Positions 21,035-30,539 of a stretch of DNA of 64,000 nt are shown here, one piece after another (the stretch's first letter is position 1; each line of letters opens with the position of its first letter). This DNA comes from Prorocentrum cordatum (Eukaryota > Sar > Dinophyceae > Prorocentrales > Prorocentraceae), in contig CAUYUJ010014755.1 of the NCBI GenBank assembly GCA_963575745.1, forward strand, positions 67,663-131,662. Direction: 5' to 3'. Below the pieces are notes generated by a model. It made no database searches, was not told where the DNA came from, and worked only from the letters and a program-made list of their open reading frames with translations. The position numbers were made by a program, and so were the translations under genes.

Positions 21035-22279
21035 GGCGGGGGGCAGCACGAAGGTCAGCTCTGCCGCGAGCTGTTCCGCCTCTGCCCTGGAGCTCCCCGT
21101 TCTGACGTCGAACTCCAGGAGCGCCTTCGGCAAGGATGCCGGCGGCCCTCGCTCCAGGAACTCTTTCGCTGCGGCGGCCGCAGGATCAGCATGTTCCGCT
21201 TGCGCGTGGCGCTGCAGAACGTGATGTAGAGGTGCAGCCACCACTGCTCGTCCGACATGCCCGTGCGACCAGCGTCCTCGTCCCTCTCGCAGTCGATGGT
21301 GACGTCCTTGCGCAGCGTCTGGCCCCGCGACAGCGTGGAGGTAAGGTACGACGCTTGCGTCATGATGAACCCCGAGCGGCGCACGGCGTGCGGCCTTGAA
21401 CTTTACCACGTGAGCTCCTGTTCGCTGGACCTGAACATGAGCAAGCTCTTCGCGCGCGCCTCGGCTTCGCCGTCGTCGTCGTCGGCGCCTTCGGCGCCCT
21501 GCGGCAGCACCTTGGCGACCTCCTGGCAGATCGGAGACTCCTTGAAGCCGCGCGCCTGCAGCCACGTTCCCTGGGCAGCGGGGGCAGAAATCCTGGCCCG
21601 GCAAGCTCTCCTCGTGCCGTTGCTCGTCTTCGGGGTGAAATTCGAAGGATACGACGGTGGCCCGTTGCTCCGGCACGAGCCCCACTCCCTGCGCTGCCGT
21701 GAATCGCGCGTCCATGCCGACGCGTGCCTGTAAGACGCCGCTCGGGGCGCTCGGGAGGCGCCGGCCCGCGTCGGGATCGCCCAGAATCGCGTTGCATTCG
21801 TCCACGGCCTGCAAGACAACGAGGGGCACGCCCAGACGCCGCGCGTAGCGACGAGCGCGCGTGTTGATCCACTTCGCCAGCGTCTCCCAGGAGATGCCCA
21901 CGCCGCAGCCGAGCCGCAAGTTCTCGCGCTGGCGCCGAGGGCCCAGGACGCCGTGGTCCGAGGCCGACATCGTTTCCCAGGCGGGCCAGACCTCTGGCGG
22001 GAAGGGTTTGCCCTCGCGCGTGCAGCCCAAGAGCGCGACCTGAGTGTCCCCGGGCTCGAAGCGCCTCGTGCCTTTCAGCTTCAAGACGCTCGAAGCGTTT
22101 CGTGCCTCCACCGTCGGCGGCTCCGCGCACTTGTAGAACCAGTCGTCCAGGAACACGTTCACATCCGTCAGGAGGCCGACGCTGCCCGTGGGCTTCAGTT
22201 GCAGGAGATCGCCGAGCTGCAGCGCGATGGGGGCGCACCCGAAGTGGTGGGTCGGCTGCTTGCACGTGGGCTCCTGCAC
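21035..22279 (-). pseudogene. Pif1/RecD-like helicase, C-terminal half, decayed
   Basis: Three minus-strand frames read in order from 22279 down. First frame: QLGDLLQLKPTGSVGLL (motif III-like, G-D-x-x-Q-L-x-P), VWPAWETM, WINTRARRYARRLGVPLV, ARVGMDARFTAAQ and LVPEQRATVVSFEFHPED. Second frame (about 21,600-21,405): TWLQARGFKESPI and RSSEQELTW. Third frame (21384-21170): GFIMTQASYLTSTLSRGQTL (motif V-like, the family's SQGQT here SRGQT), VTIDC, MSDEQWWLHLY and TFCSATR (motif VI-like FSRAT). Then the first frame closes with LERGPPASLPKALLEF. Walker A and B are not present, so only the back half survives. Such helicases occur in dinoflagellate repeats; I infer a mobile-element origin. Two frameshifts and changed motif residues make it non-functional. 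Confidence 0.65.
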
Positions 22280-22314
22280 GTCGCGCGCGCCATTGCGCCC
22301 GTGGCATGCGCGAA

Positions 22315-22590
22315 GGCCTCAGGGGCCCAAGTGTGACGACAGTTGCGCTATTTCGATGACCCGTTCGAACAAAAATCGAACATGAGCGGCGGGCCCCATA
22401 GGGAGGGGGCTCCCGCCTGAGACGTCCTCGCAATTCATTCACAGACGAGGTCCCCGCCTGATGTCTCCTCCATACTCAGGCCTCAGGGGGCCCAAAGTGA
22501 TGGCATCTACAGGATTCCCATGAACCACTCCGATTCCAAACATGAGCGGCGCGGCCCATAGGGGGAGGGTCCCCGACTGAAAACATTCGC
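22315..22590 (+). repeat. Direct duplication, ~165-bp period
   Basis: 22,315-22,425 and 22,480-22,590 share GCCTCAGGGGGCCCAAAGTG-like starts and AACATGAGCGGCG(C/G)GGCCCATAGGG followed by CCCCG(A/C)CTGA. The duplication lies just upstream, on the minus strand, of the helicase fragment. Confidence 0.7.
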
Positions 22591-22599
22591 CGCGACCGG

Positions 22600-23334
22600 G
22601 AGCATCGTGCTGGATCACCCGCTTCGCCAGCAACCAACCGACGCGGCGCTGTGTTTGGCCGCGCGGACACCAACGGGGCCCCTCTTCCGCGTGCCAATGA
22701 GCCAGTTCAGCGAGAAGTTCGAGGCCGCCCAGCACAGATGCGGCATGGCGGGCAAACGCATCGGGCGCCAGCTGCGGCGTCGGGGCCCCTCGAGCGACAG
22801 GCGGGGCAGGCTGCGATCTCTTCTTGTGATATAGCATCGCGGCCGCTGGGTCGCCGACAGTTCGGCCCGCAGGTGCGAAGCGGCCGCCCGTCTCCACAAG
22901 CAGGAGGCCTTCCTGACCGACGAGCGGCGTCGACAGGGCCTGCATACACCCGCGTCTCTCCGCGGGTTCTTCACGGCCGCGCTGACCGCTTGCAGGCACC
23001 AAGCAGAGGAGGGAATGCGCGCTTGAGATCCTTGCGTGCTCCAAGCACTTGTCTCTGGCCCTCGCCAAGCATGGGCGCGCCACCTTTGTGTTCGAACTCG
23101 ATGATGACCCAGCGCGGGATGTTCTCCGCCCAGGCACCCTGTAATGCTTCCTCAGCCTCATCCGCCACCCCGCGTGCCGGGTGGCGTGGCCGGGGGGCCC
23201 GTGCGCCGGCTGGCCCACAGCACGCCGACGCGGCGCGGGTCCACCGGCATTGCGCGACAGTGGGGCTGGTCTCTACGGGCTCCCAGGGTTTGACGCCTCA
23301 GTTGCGCATCGGGTGCTGCCGGGGAGCGGGTTGA
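22600..23334 (-). other. Minus-strand open region, unrecognised
   Basis: Frames are open here on both strands. On minus, coding-like pieces include IPRWVIIEFEHKGGAP (about 23,090) and LLVETGGRFAPAG (about 22,880). They precede the helicase fragment in the same orientation and could be the remains of its N-terminal region or of the same element, but no helicase motif I or II is visible. Confidence 0.25.
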
Positions 23335-23734
23335 TGAAAGTGTCGGCGCTCATCGCTGAGCGCGCGTTTGACAGTCGTGTCCGCTGGGTCATCGAAAACC
23401 CGGCGACGCCCAGACTCCGGCCGACTAGCGACATGTCTCAGTCGAGAACCCTAAGAGATGAACCAGCGATTACCAGTTTTTGCCATTAGGGTGTGCCGTG
23501 GCAGAATAATTCCATGTTGTTCCATGGGGGCTTGCAGTGAGCTGTCACAGTGCCATCTGAAGCGGGGTCTGTGTCCAGCTTCCGACAACAAATCACAATC
23601 ATCAATCAATGTGTTTCGCACTCGCACTGTCCAGCCCTATCCCGTTACTCTGTGTAGTCAGATATGTCAGTTGCTTTTGCCATTTGAATTCAAGGCCCGC
23701 GGCCAGATGGAATTGTTGGGATTTGTTGTGTTTG

Positions 23735-24075
23735 TTTCTCCCTTCAGCTGTTGCCAGTCATGCTCACTGGCGATGCCAACATGCAGCGCGTGACAGAACA
23801 AGTGTTTGCGCGGACTTGCCAGTGTAGAAGGAGGTTTCGCCGTCGCATCAGTGCCTCGTACTGCTGCTTTGGGTTCAAGTTTTTGCCATCCCCGAGCCGA
23901 CCCCATCTTCCCACCTGTACTCACACATGTTGCGTGGGCTTACGTTTCTTTTCAGCTTTTGCCAGTCCTGCTCGCTGCCAGCATCGCAGCGCCGTGGGCT
24001 AACGGGTGCACATATGCCAGCGCAGTTGGCTCGCTGGCGAGACCAAAATGTAGCGTGTGACATTGACATTGCTGT
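23735..24075 (+). repeat. Imperfect duplicated segment
   Basis: CTTCAGCTGTTGCCAGTCATGCTCACTGGC (read in part at about 23,745-23,770) recurs as TTTTCAGCTTTTGCCAGTC near 23,950, and CAGCGCGTGACA recurs as TAGCGTGTGACA near 24,052. No gene. 23,335-23,734 shows nothing recognisable. Confidence 0.5.
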
Positions 24076-24084
24076 TGGCCCGTT

Positions 24085-24220
24085 TTGTCCTGCGGTGTGT
24101 TCACGTGTCCTGTGGTGTCCTGCGGTCCCCCGCGGTGTCCCGCGGTGTCCCGTGGTGTTATGTGGCGTCTTGTGGCTTCCTGCAGTGATCCCGCGGTGTT
24201 CCTGTGGTGTTATGCGGCGT
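24085..24220 (+). repeat. TGTCCYGYGG minisatellite
   Basis: About a dozen 8-10 bp units on the theme GTGTCCCGCGG / TTATGTGGCG. Confidence 0.75.
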
Positions 24221-24443
24221 CAACAAACAACATCTACACACGCAATTGCGTTCTTTCGGGTGCGGCGTTGGGATCCCATGTTTGGGGTTCCCCAGTTTTT
24301 CATCGTCATGCGCTTATGCAAATGCATCGCCCGCCTTTCCCTCTTCGCCTGCCGCCTGCCTGCCTCCTGCCTCCTCCCCCCTCTCTGCCCCCTCCCGCCC
24401 GATGCGCCGCTCTGTCTTTCTCCGCATGGCAGGTGCCGACCAG

Positions 24444-25232
24444 TTAGCCCCAGTGCCAGTCAGGCAGCGGCGGCCCCCTCGGCTCAAGGTGGGCGTAGCG
24501 CGTCCTCCACCAACGTAGCTGGCGGAAGAGCCACCTCACCTTTGGAAGGGATGGCGCGGGGGAGCGCCCGTGGCGACGACCCCGTCCCGCGCCCGCCCGT
24601 CGTGTTGCCGAGCGGGGAAAGTGGTTTTGAATTCTCTGGGCTGGCTTCTTATTATTCTTCTTCTCCTGCTCCAAGTCCTTGTCCAAGTTCCTCCTCTGCC
24701 TGTCGAGCTCTTGCTTATCCTTCTGAAAGTAGCTGTGTTGCTTTCTGTTCACGGCGCAAGCCGACGAGTCTAATCTTCCTCTCGTGGCTGCGGCCATCCT
24801 TCTCGATGTCCAAATCCTGCGAATGGCCAGGAAACCAGCACCGGCCGCGACAAACCATGGTCAAGTTTGGGTTTCTGCGAGAAGCGCCGCGTTTCGCCAC
24901 TCCCCGTGAACGCACTCGGTGCCGCAGGGCGCGCATTTGCGTGCGGCGCAATTCGTCGACCCGAAACAGGAGGGTGAACAGGGAAGTGTTGCTAAGCTTC
25001 CGGCCCCGTGGTCTGGCGCAGTTTCTTGGCCTCCTTGTGCTTCGCCGCTTCGTCCTTGCGCATGGTTTGGTTCTGGGCGGCGAACGCCGTGTTCTTCAAG
25101 GCCCAGTCCCGCGCCTTTGGGTGGGCGTGCGGAATATGTTAATAGCTCGTTTCCCACATCCGCATGGGCGTGGGGGTCGGGTTTCCTCTGCGCGTTGATC
25201 AACGATTTCCCATCGTCGCCTTCTGGCGCCAA
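24444..25232 (-). pseudogene. Coiled-coil Gag/ORF1-like fragment
   Basis: Reading down the minus strand, frame 25232-24861 gives CAPCGTECVHGEWRNAALLA; other frames overlap with KNTAFAAQNQTMRKDEAAKH (about 25,090). Frame 24797-24444 gives a coiled coil, YFQKDKQELDRQRRNLDKDL-EQEKK. A cysteine-pair segment with GxWRNAxxLAxTQ followed by a coiled coil resembles ORF1-type proteins of dinoflagellate retroelements as I remember them; this is weak. Frameshifts between the parts mark it as decayed. Confidence 0.35.
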
Positions 25233-25659
25233 TGAGCCTTGACCTGCAGCTCCGCCTAGAAGGCGGAGTAGAAGTCAGGGAATAGCTCTTTGCATTTTTG
25301 TCCAGACGCGCCAGCTTGTGGTGCTTATTGCGGGCGCGGTCATACTCATGGCTGGTTTTGTTTTAGAGAGCGCCGTGTTTTTGTTGGGCCTTGCTCCTGC
25401 CCTGGGGCATGGCAGTGCTGCTTGAGCCTGCACGCCGCTAGACGCAACAACGAAGGAAGAGGATGAGGACAATATTAAAAACAACTCTGCAGCGAGGCGC
25501 GTCCGCTCTGTCCCCAATGCCTGGCGTGGGAACGTCCTCCTCCTTCTACTCCTCCGCCTGCTCCTCTTTCTCCTCGTCCGTCTCCTCCTCCGTTTCCGCC
25601 CTCCTTTTAAAAAAGGAGGAGCCGTCGGAAAAAAACACGAGAAGGAAGAGCAGGAACAA

Positions 25660-25770
25660 ACACGAGGAGGAGGAGGAGGCGAGGGAGGAAGATGGAGAGG
25701 AGGAGGATGAGAAGGAGAAGGAACGACAGGAAGAAGAGGAGCAGGATGAGGAGGAGGACTGTCCGATTTG
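25660..25770 (+). repeat. GAG/GAA polypurine tract
   Basis: Purine-rich DNA read as poly-E/K on plus. No gene support. Confidence 0.75.
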
Positions 25771-25787
25771 AGTGCAATTAAGTGGTT

Positions 25788-25925
25788 TTCAATCGATTGG
25801 CTTGCGATTGTACTCGGTTGGATGGCAATTGCTTGGATTGCGATCGAACGGGTTGCAGTGGATTTGATCGCAATCGTTTGGGCTGCAACCCATTGGACTG
25901 CAATCGATTGGACTGATACTGACTT
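25788..25925 (+). repeat. 15-bp minisatellite TTGGATTGCAATCGA
   Basis: About nine degenerate 15-bp units such as TTGGACTGCAATCGA and TTGGATTGCGATCGA. Each unit contains an ATTGCAATCGAT-like partial palindrome. Confidence 0.85.
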
Positions 25926-26198
25926 AAAATGATTGGTTGTATAGCAGGAGGATAATGAAAAGCAGGAGGAGGGAGACGAGCAGGAGGATTACCCCCCGCC
26001 TCCCCAGTCCGTTGTTTCGGGGTGCTGGGGGGTCGGGGCGAGCAAATTTGTATACACATACATAATACATCGGAGGTTGGGGGGTGAGATCGCAGTGAAA
26101 CGGAGACCCCACACCGGGAAATCGGTTTCGGTTTCGTGTTCATGTCGTGCGTGCGGGCGAGGCGAAGCTGCGTGTGATCCTCCTGTAGCTAGGCCGAA

Positions 26199-26370
26199 GT
26201 AGGAGCGAAAGTCCGTTCCCGTCCGCCGGTGGCCAGGAGGTGTCCCTAGTTGGGCCGGGCGGTGTCCCGGGTGTCCCAGGTGTCAGTAGGAGCGAAAGTC
26301 AGTTTCCCGTCCGCCGGTGGCCGGGAGGTGTCCCAGTTGGGCCGGGCGGTGTCCTGGGTGTCCCGGGTTT
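26199..26370 (+). repeat. 87-bp tandem duplication
   Basis: Two units beginning GTAGGAGCGAAAGTC at 26,199 and 26,286, each continuing with CCGTCCGCCGGTGGCC and TTGGGCCGGGCGGTGTCC. Confidence 0.9.
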
Positions 26371-26409
26371 CCCGGGCGTCCCGGCGCTAACGCATGTCGC
26401 GAATTTCAC

Positions 26410-26970
26410 AATTCATTTTTTTCGGCGCTTGCGGCGGGCTTTCTTATCCAATTCAGTTTATCTTATCCAATCCATTTTGTCCAATTCAATCCATCTTATC
26501 TTATCCAACTCATACTGCCCCATCTTACCTTACCCCACCTAATCCAATCCACCCAACCCAATCCATCGATTAATTTGTTTCTGCGCCTGCGGCGGGCCAG
26601 TTCAATCCATCTCATCATATTCAATCCATTTCTTCCAATCCAACCCACCTTATCTTACCGATCCAATCCATCTTATCCCATTCAATCCAATCCACCCAAC
26701 CCAATCCATCAATTCATTTTTGTCGGCGATCGCGGCGGGCTTTCTTATCTAACCCAGCTTATCTTATCCAATCCATATTGTCCAATCCAATCCATCTTAT
26801 CTTATCCAACCCATATTGTCCCATCTCACCTGATCCCACCCAATCCAATCCATCCAACCCAACCCATCATTTCAGTTGTTTCTGCGCCTGCGGCGGGCAA
26901 ATCCATTCCATATTATATTATCCAATCCATCACTTCCGATCCAACCATCTTATCTTATCCAATCCATCTT
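26410..26970 (+). repeat. Higher-order TTATCCAATCCA satellite
   Basis: Base unit TTATCCAATCCA in many variants. Four GC-rich boxes punctuate it at 26,410, 26,571, 26,711 and 26,869: boxes 1 and 3 read AATTCATTTTT-TCGGCG, boxes 2 and 4 read TTGTTTCTGCGCCTGCGGCG. The alternation gives a dimeric period of about 300 bp. Confidence 0.9.
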
Positions 26971-26971
26971 G

Positions 26972-27057
26972 GAGAGAGAGAGAGAGAGAGAAATAGACAG
27001 AGAGAGACACAGAGTGTGAGAGAGAGAGAGAGAAAGAGACAGAGAGAAAGAGAGATA
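26972..27057 (+). repeat. (GA)n microsatellite
   Basis: GAGAGA runs interrupted by CAGA and TGTGA. Directly abuts the preceding satellite. Confidence 0.95.
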
Positions 27058-27154
27058 TGATATCAAGGTGACAGGCTGGAGGTCAGTCAGGGTGGGCATT
27101 GGTTTTTCAATCGCCCCCCTAACCTCCTTATCGCCCGCAGGGCGGTCGTGTAGG

Positions 27155-27435
27155 TATATTTGTGTTTATATACATATATACATACATAAACATATAAATA
27201 GACATATTCATACGCATGTAGCACACGACGTATGGTTTACCATCTAGTTCATGCAACATAACGTTTACCTTCATAGCCCACACCGCACATCTTACACCGG
27301 ATAGTTGTAACGTCCACGGTGCAACCAGGGGCCCATGCTAGGTAGTTTTTTTTGTTGCGTATGCACATTCATATATGTATACCTATACATACACACATAT
27401 ACACATACATGCATATTTATATATACATGTGTGCA
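27155..27435 (+). repeat. CATA-type microsatellite clusters
   Basis: Two degenerate blocks, 27,155-27,225 and 27,365-27,435, of ATACATA/CACATATA units separated by unique AT-richer sequence. No gene. Confidence 0.8.
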
Positions 27436-27724
27436 TCCGTCCATGTATTGTTGTACAAGTGCCCACATACTTGTATGTAGACACGCATGGGCAGCTGCCT
27501 GCGGCCAGTTCTGCCACGGCGCCAGCCCAGCATTATAGGTGGCGACTGTTCGAGGGGGCCCAGAAGGACGTCACGTGTGACACTTCGTGTCAACAAGCTT
27601 TGTAGAGCCATGATGAGGACGGGGATGATGAGGGTGATGAGGACGAGGGGCAACAGGAAGACGACTGCCCCTCCAGAGGGCCGTCACATGTGACACGTTC
27701 CGCATTCGCTCAATGAGGAGCTCT

Positions 27725-28060
27725 CCTGTTGCTCATTTGGGCCGTCTTAGGGCTGTGTAGGGGCTCCTCTGAGGCAGTCTTGGGGGTCCCTAAGGGCTTC
27801 CTTGGGCAGTCTTGTGATCATCTTGAGCCGTCTTGGGGCTCTGTTTGGCCGTCTGGGGGCCCTCTTGGCCGTATGGGGGTGTTTTGGGGCGTCTTGGCGC
27901 GTCCTGTGCCGTCGAAGGGTTTTCTAAGACCGTATTGGGTCTCTGGGGGGGGTCTTCTTAGATCGTCTTGGAGGCCCCTTGGGCAAGCATGGGGTCCTTT
28001 CGGTACTACTCTCTTGGAGGCCTCTTAGGGTGTCTTGGGGTCATGGAAGCTTCTCGGGCC
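27725..28060 (+). repeat. CTTGGGGCC-type array, copy 4
   Basis: Degenerate units such as GTCTTGGGGCTC and GGCCGTCTGGGGGCCCTCTT. Lies immediately upstream of the 450-codon open frame. Confidence 0.8.
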
Positions 28061-28194
28061 GTCTTGATACGACGGAAAATTTAAACAGGTGAGAATGTGG
28101 AGCAGCAAAATGCGTGGCGAATCATGCGACATTTTGTTTTTACAGAAACCATTAGGAACCCGACCAGAAAACACTTCGCATTCTACCATGCAAC

Positions 28195-29547
28195 ATGCTA
28201 GGGTGCACGGTGGCGGGTACGGGAAGCGCCCCCGGAAGGCCCTGGTTCGAGCGATTTTGGCGTCGTTTCTCGTGTTTTCGGGGTCGCAAGCCCCCGCACA
28301 GCATGACCACCAGTCGATGGCGGGACTTATCATGTGTTGTTGCTCTTCTGCGCTTCATCGCTAGCCGAAGTTCACTACGCTGGAGGGCCGAGCGTTCGGT
28401 GGCGGCACGACCACCGTGGAGCTCCGTATCGCAGGATGAGTACTATGACGGGAGCGAGCCAGTGCACAGCATATGGAGCTATCGCCGCGCCCGCCGTGCA
28501 ATGCTCGCCACAGGGCGGGTGTGGCCTGAAGCCGACCTTCGTGAAGGCCAGGACGCTGCGGCGCACTCCATCTATGTGGTTACCTCAGACGGCGACACAA
28601 CTTACTCGCTGGAAGCTCGGATCTGGGACCGCCCCGACTACATCATCACACCTCCCCCACGGCTAGAGTCCACTCGGAAGCCCAAGGCAGAGGCGGAAAC
28701 CCAAAGCAGCGGCGGCCCTGTGACCACCGCCATCAGCGACGACCTGCGCCTCCAGGGCCGCGTGCACCACGCCGTCGCCCCCTTGGTCCAGAAACTTGCG
28801 CAGACCTCCTCTACCGAATACTACGACTTCCTAGCGCTGGCAATGGTCTCTGCAACCTGCGACCTCCTCACGTCCATGACGGATCGCCAGTTCTTTGCTT
28901 TCTCTGATCACATGGTCTGCATGATTAAACACAAGCAGGAGGCTGTTGGGTGGGCCACCTGTCTCGCCGACCAACGCGCCCCTACCGGTGCCCTATACAG
29001 AGAGGGCGCCGCCGAAGGAGCTGGCCAAACTCGCCCCCCAACCCGAGGACAGCCATCGTTTCACCTACCGCGACTCGTGGCCCTGGAGCTCGAGAGCAAG
29101 GCCAAGACGAAGCTGAGCATGGACCGTGCGGTGGACTCCTGCGACTCCGAGGGCAAGACCGCCAAGGCGGCAGCCGCGGAGGCGGGCGAGGCGCACAAGG
29201 GGCACCCGCAAGGCAGGCGCCCCGATGCCCTGCCCCCACTGGACCTGCACCACTTACAGTTGGCACTACGAGGGCACGGAGCCGCCCTGAAGGATGACGC
29301 CGCCGTGGAGGAGAACGTGGCCGACAGCATGTTGCTGCAGGTCCTTGCGGCGCCCCAGGAGGCGTCCGCTGCCAGCGAGAAGGCCCTTCAGAAGAACCCG
29401 CTCCAGGCGTCGCGCTGCTGGATCGGAGCGACTGACCGCCACCGTGTGCTGATCGAGCCCATCCCACAACCCCGCGGGACGTCGAAGTGGCACGAGCTTG
29501 CGGGACTTCTGGTTGACGACGACCACGCTCTTCGCACCACGCCGTGA
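28195..29547 (+). CDS. Hypothetical protein, 450-codon open frame
   Basis: Longest credible open frame outside the retroelements, with ATGs at 28195, 28303 and 28501. The first ~80 codons are arginine-rich and may not be translated; the coding-like part starts near DEYYDGSEPVHSIWSYRRA (about 28,435). It continues with DGDTTYSLEARIWDRPDYII, a helical SSTEYYDFLALAMVSATCDL, a K/A/E-rich middle and VENVADSMLLQVL-like helices before TGA 29545-29547. G/C at third positions dominates. No signal peptide, transmembrane segment or known catalytic motif is visible, and I recognise no family. It could be a host exon set read through or part of an unknown element. CTTGGG array lies upstream; no polyadenylation-type signal is evident. 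Confidence 0.5.
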   Translation: MLGCTVAGTGSAPGRPWFERFWRRFSCFRGRKPPHSMTTSRWRDLSCVVALLRFIASRSSLRWRAERSVAARPPWSSVSQDEYYDGSEPVHSIWSYRRARRAMLATGRVWPEADLREGQDAAAHSIYVVTSDGDTTYSLEARIWDRPDYIITPPPRLESTRKPKAEAETQSSGGPVTTAISDDLRLQGRVHHAVAPLVQKLAQTSSTEYYDFLALAMVSATCDLLTSMTDRQFFAFSDHMVCMIKHKQEAVGWATCLADQRAPTGALYREGAAEGAGQTRPPTRGQPSFHLPRLVALELESKAKTKLSMDRAVDSCDSEGKTAKAAAAEAGEAHKGHPQGRRPDALPPLDLHHLQLALRGHGAALKDDAAVEENVADSMLLQVLAAPQEASAASEKALQKNPLQASRCWIGATDRHRVLIEPIPQPRGTSKWHELAGLLVDDDHALRTTP

Positions 29548-30029
29548 GCTCAAGGAAGTGAAGTAGTAGACTCGGATGTTGGGTCTACTTCAGGTGAGTC
29601 CGCCAGGTTGCATGGACCAGCGCTCATTTATCCAGCGAGGCCTGTCGCAGGCGCCTGGGTTAGTTTTCCTCCCCCCCCCCCCCCCAGCGTTTGTGACTCC
29701 TCGTCCGCCCTCTTTCCATCTTGGCCCGATGCGTTGGTGACTTTGAATTTGGCTCGGCCCGCAGCCTTGCCCTTGTATAGCCTGGAGCGTTGCCGACTTC
29801 GCATTGCTGGTAAGGGCGGCTTCCGCTATGCTGTGCGATGCTTCTCCTTCACATGCTGCGTTGCGCCGTTTGAAAATCACTGCTCGCCGCCAGCCCGCGA
29901 TCAGAGGGTCTCGCGCTGATGTGCGGGTTTCCCACCGGAGGGCGGTAAGCTTCGCATGTGCGCACGCGCGGGCCGACCTTGCGGTTGGCTTTGTGAATGC
30001 TCGCGAGACCTCAGTGTCGGGGTTGCGCC

Positions 30030-30030
<1 letters not shown>
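29548..30030. other. No gene recognised
   Basis: Mixed sequence containing a C14 run at about 29,671-29,684. Short frames only. Confidence 0.4.

Positions 30031-30067
<37 letters not shown>
30031..30067 (+). repeat. T37 homopolymer
   Basis: Thirty-seven consecutive T followed by ATTATTATATATATATA. Equivalent to a poly(A) tail on the minus strand. Confidence 0.97.
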
Positions 30068-30069
<2 letters not shown>

Positions 30070-30384
30070 TATTATATATATATAAAAACGCCCCCGGCGT
30101 GAACCGTTCGTGGTGGTTAAACTAATTAATGGCCACGGATTGCACTGGGCTCCCACGCTGGAGGATTGTTGGGAAATTGCCGTCGTCGTTTTTTGTTATT
30201 CTTCTTCTTCGCCCAATGCCCCCATTAGACTAAAGCGGGGCACCCCGTGTTTGTCCGATCAGGTTTGCCTACCTGGTGGGTTTGTTTGCAGGACCTTGGA
30301 GGACCAAGGACGTCCGTTCCCGCCGTGCCGGCATTGTTGTTAAAAGAGACGGAAGACGCTGGGGAACGCGAGGAGGGAGGCGGA

Positions 30385-30535
30385 TGACGAGGGCAAAGAG
30401 GAGGAGGAAAAGGAGGAGGAGGAGGAGGAGGAAGAGGAGGAGGGGCAGGGGGAGGGGGAGGAGGAGGAGGAGGAGGAGGAGGAGGAGGAGGAGGAGGAGG
30501 AGGAGGAGGAGGAGGAGGAGGAGGAGGAGGGGGGA
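30385..30535 (+). repeat. (GGA)n polypurine tract
   Basis: Nearly pure GGA/GAG. Produces poly-R, poly-E or, on minus, poly-S frames without coding meaning. Confidence 0.95.
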
Positions 30536-30539
30536 GCCG

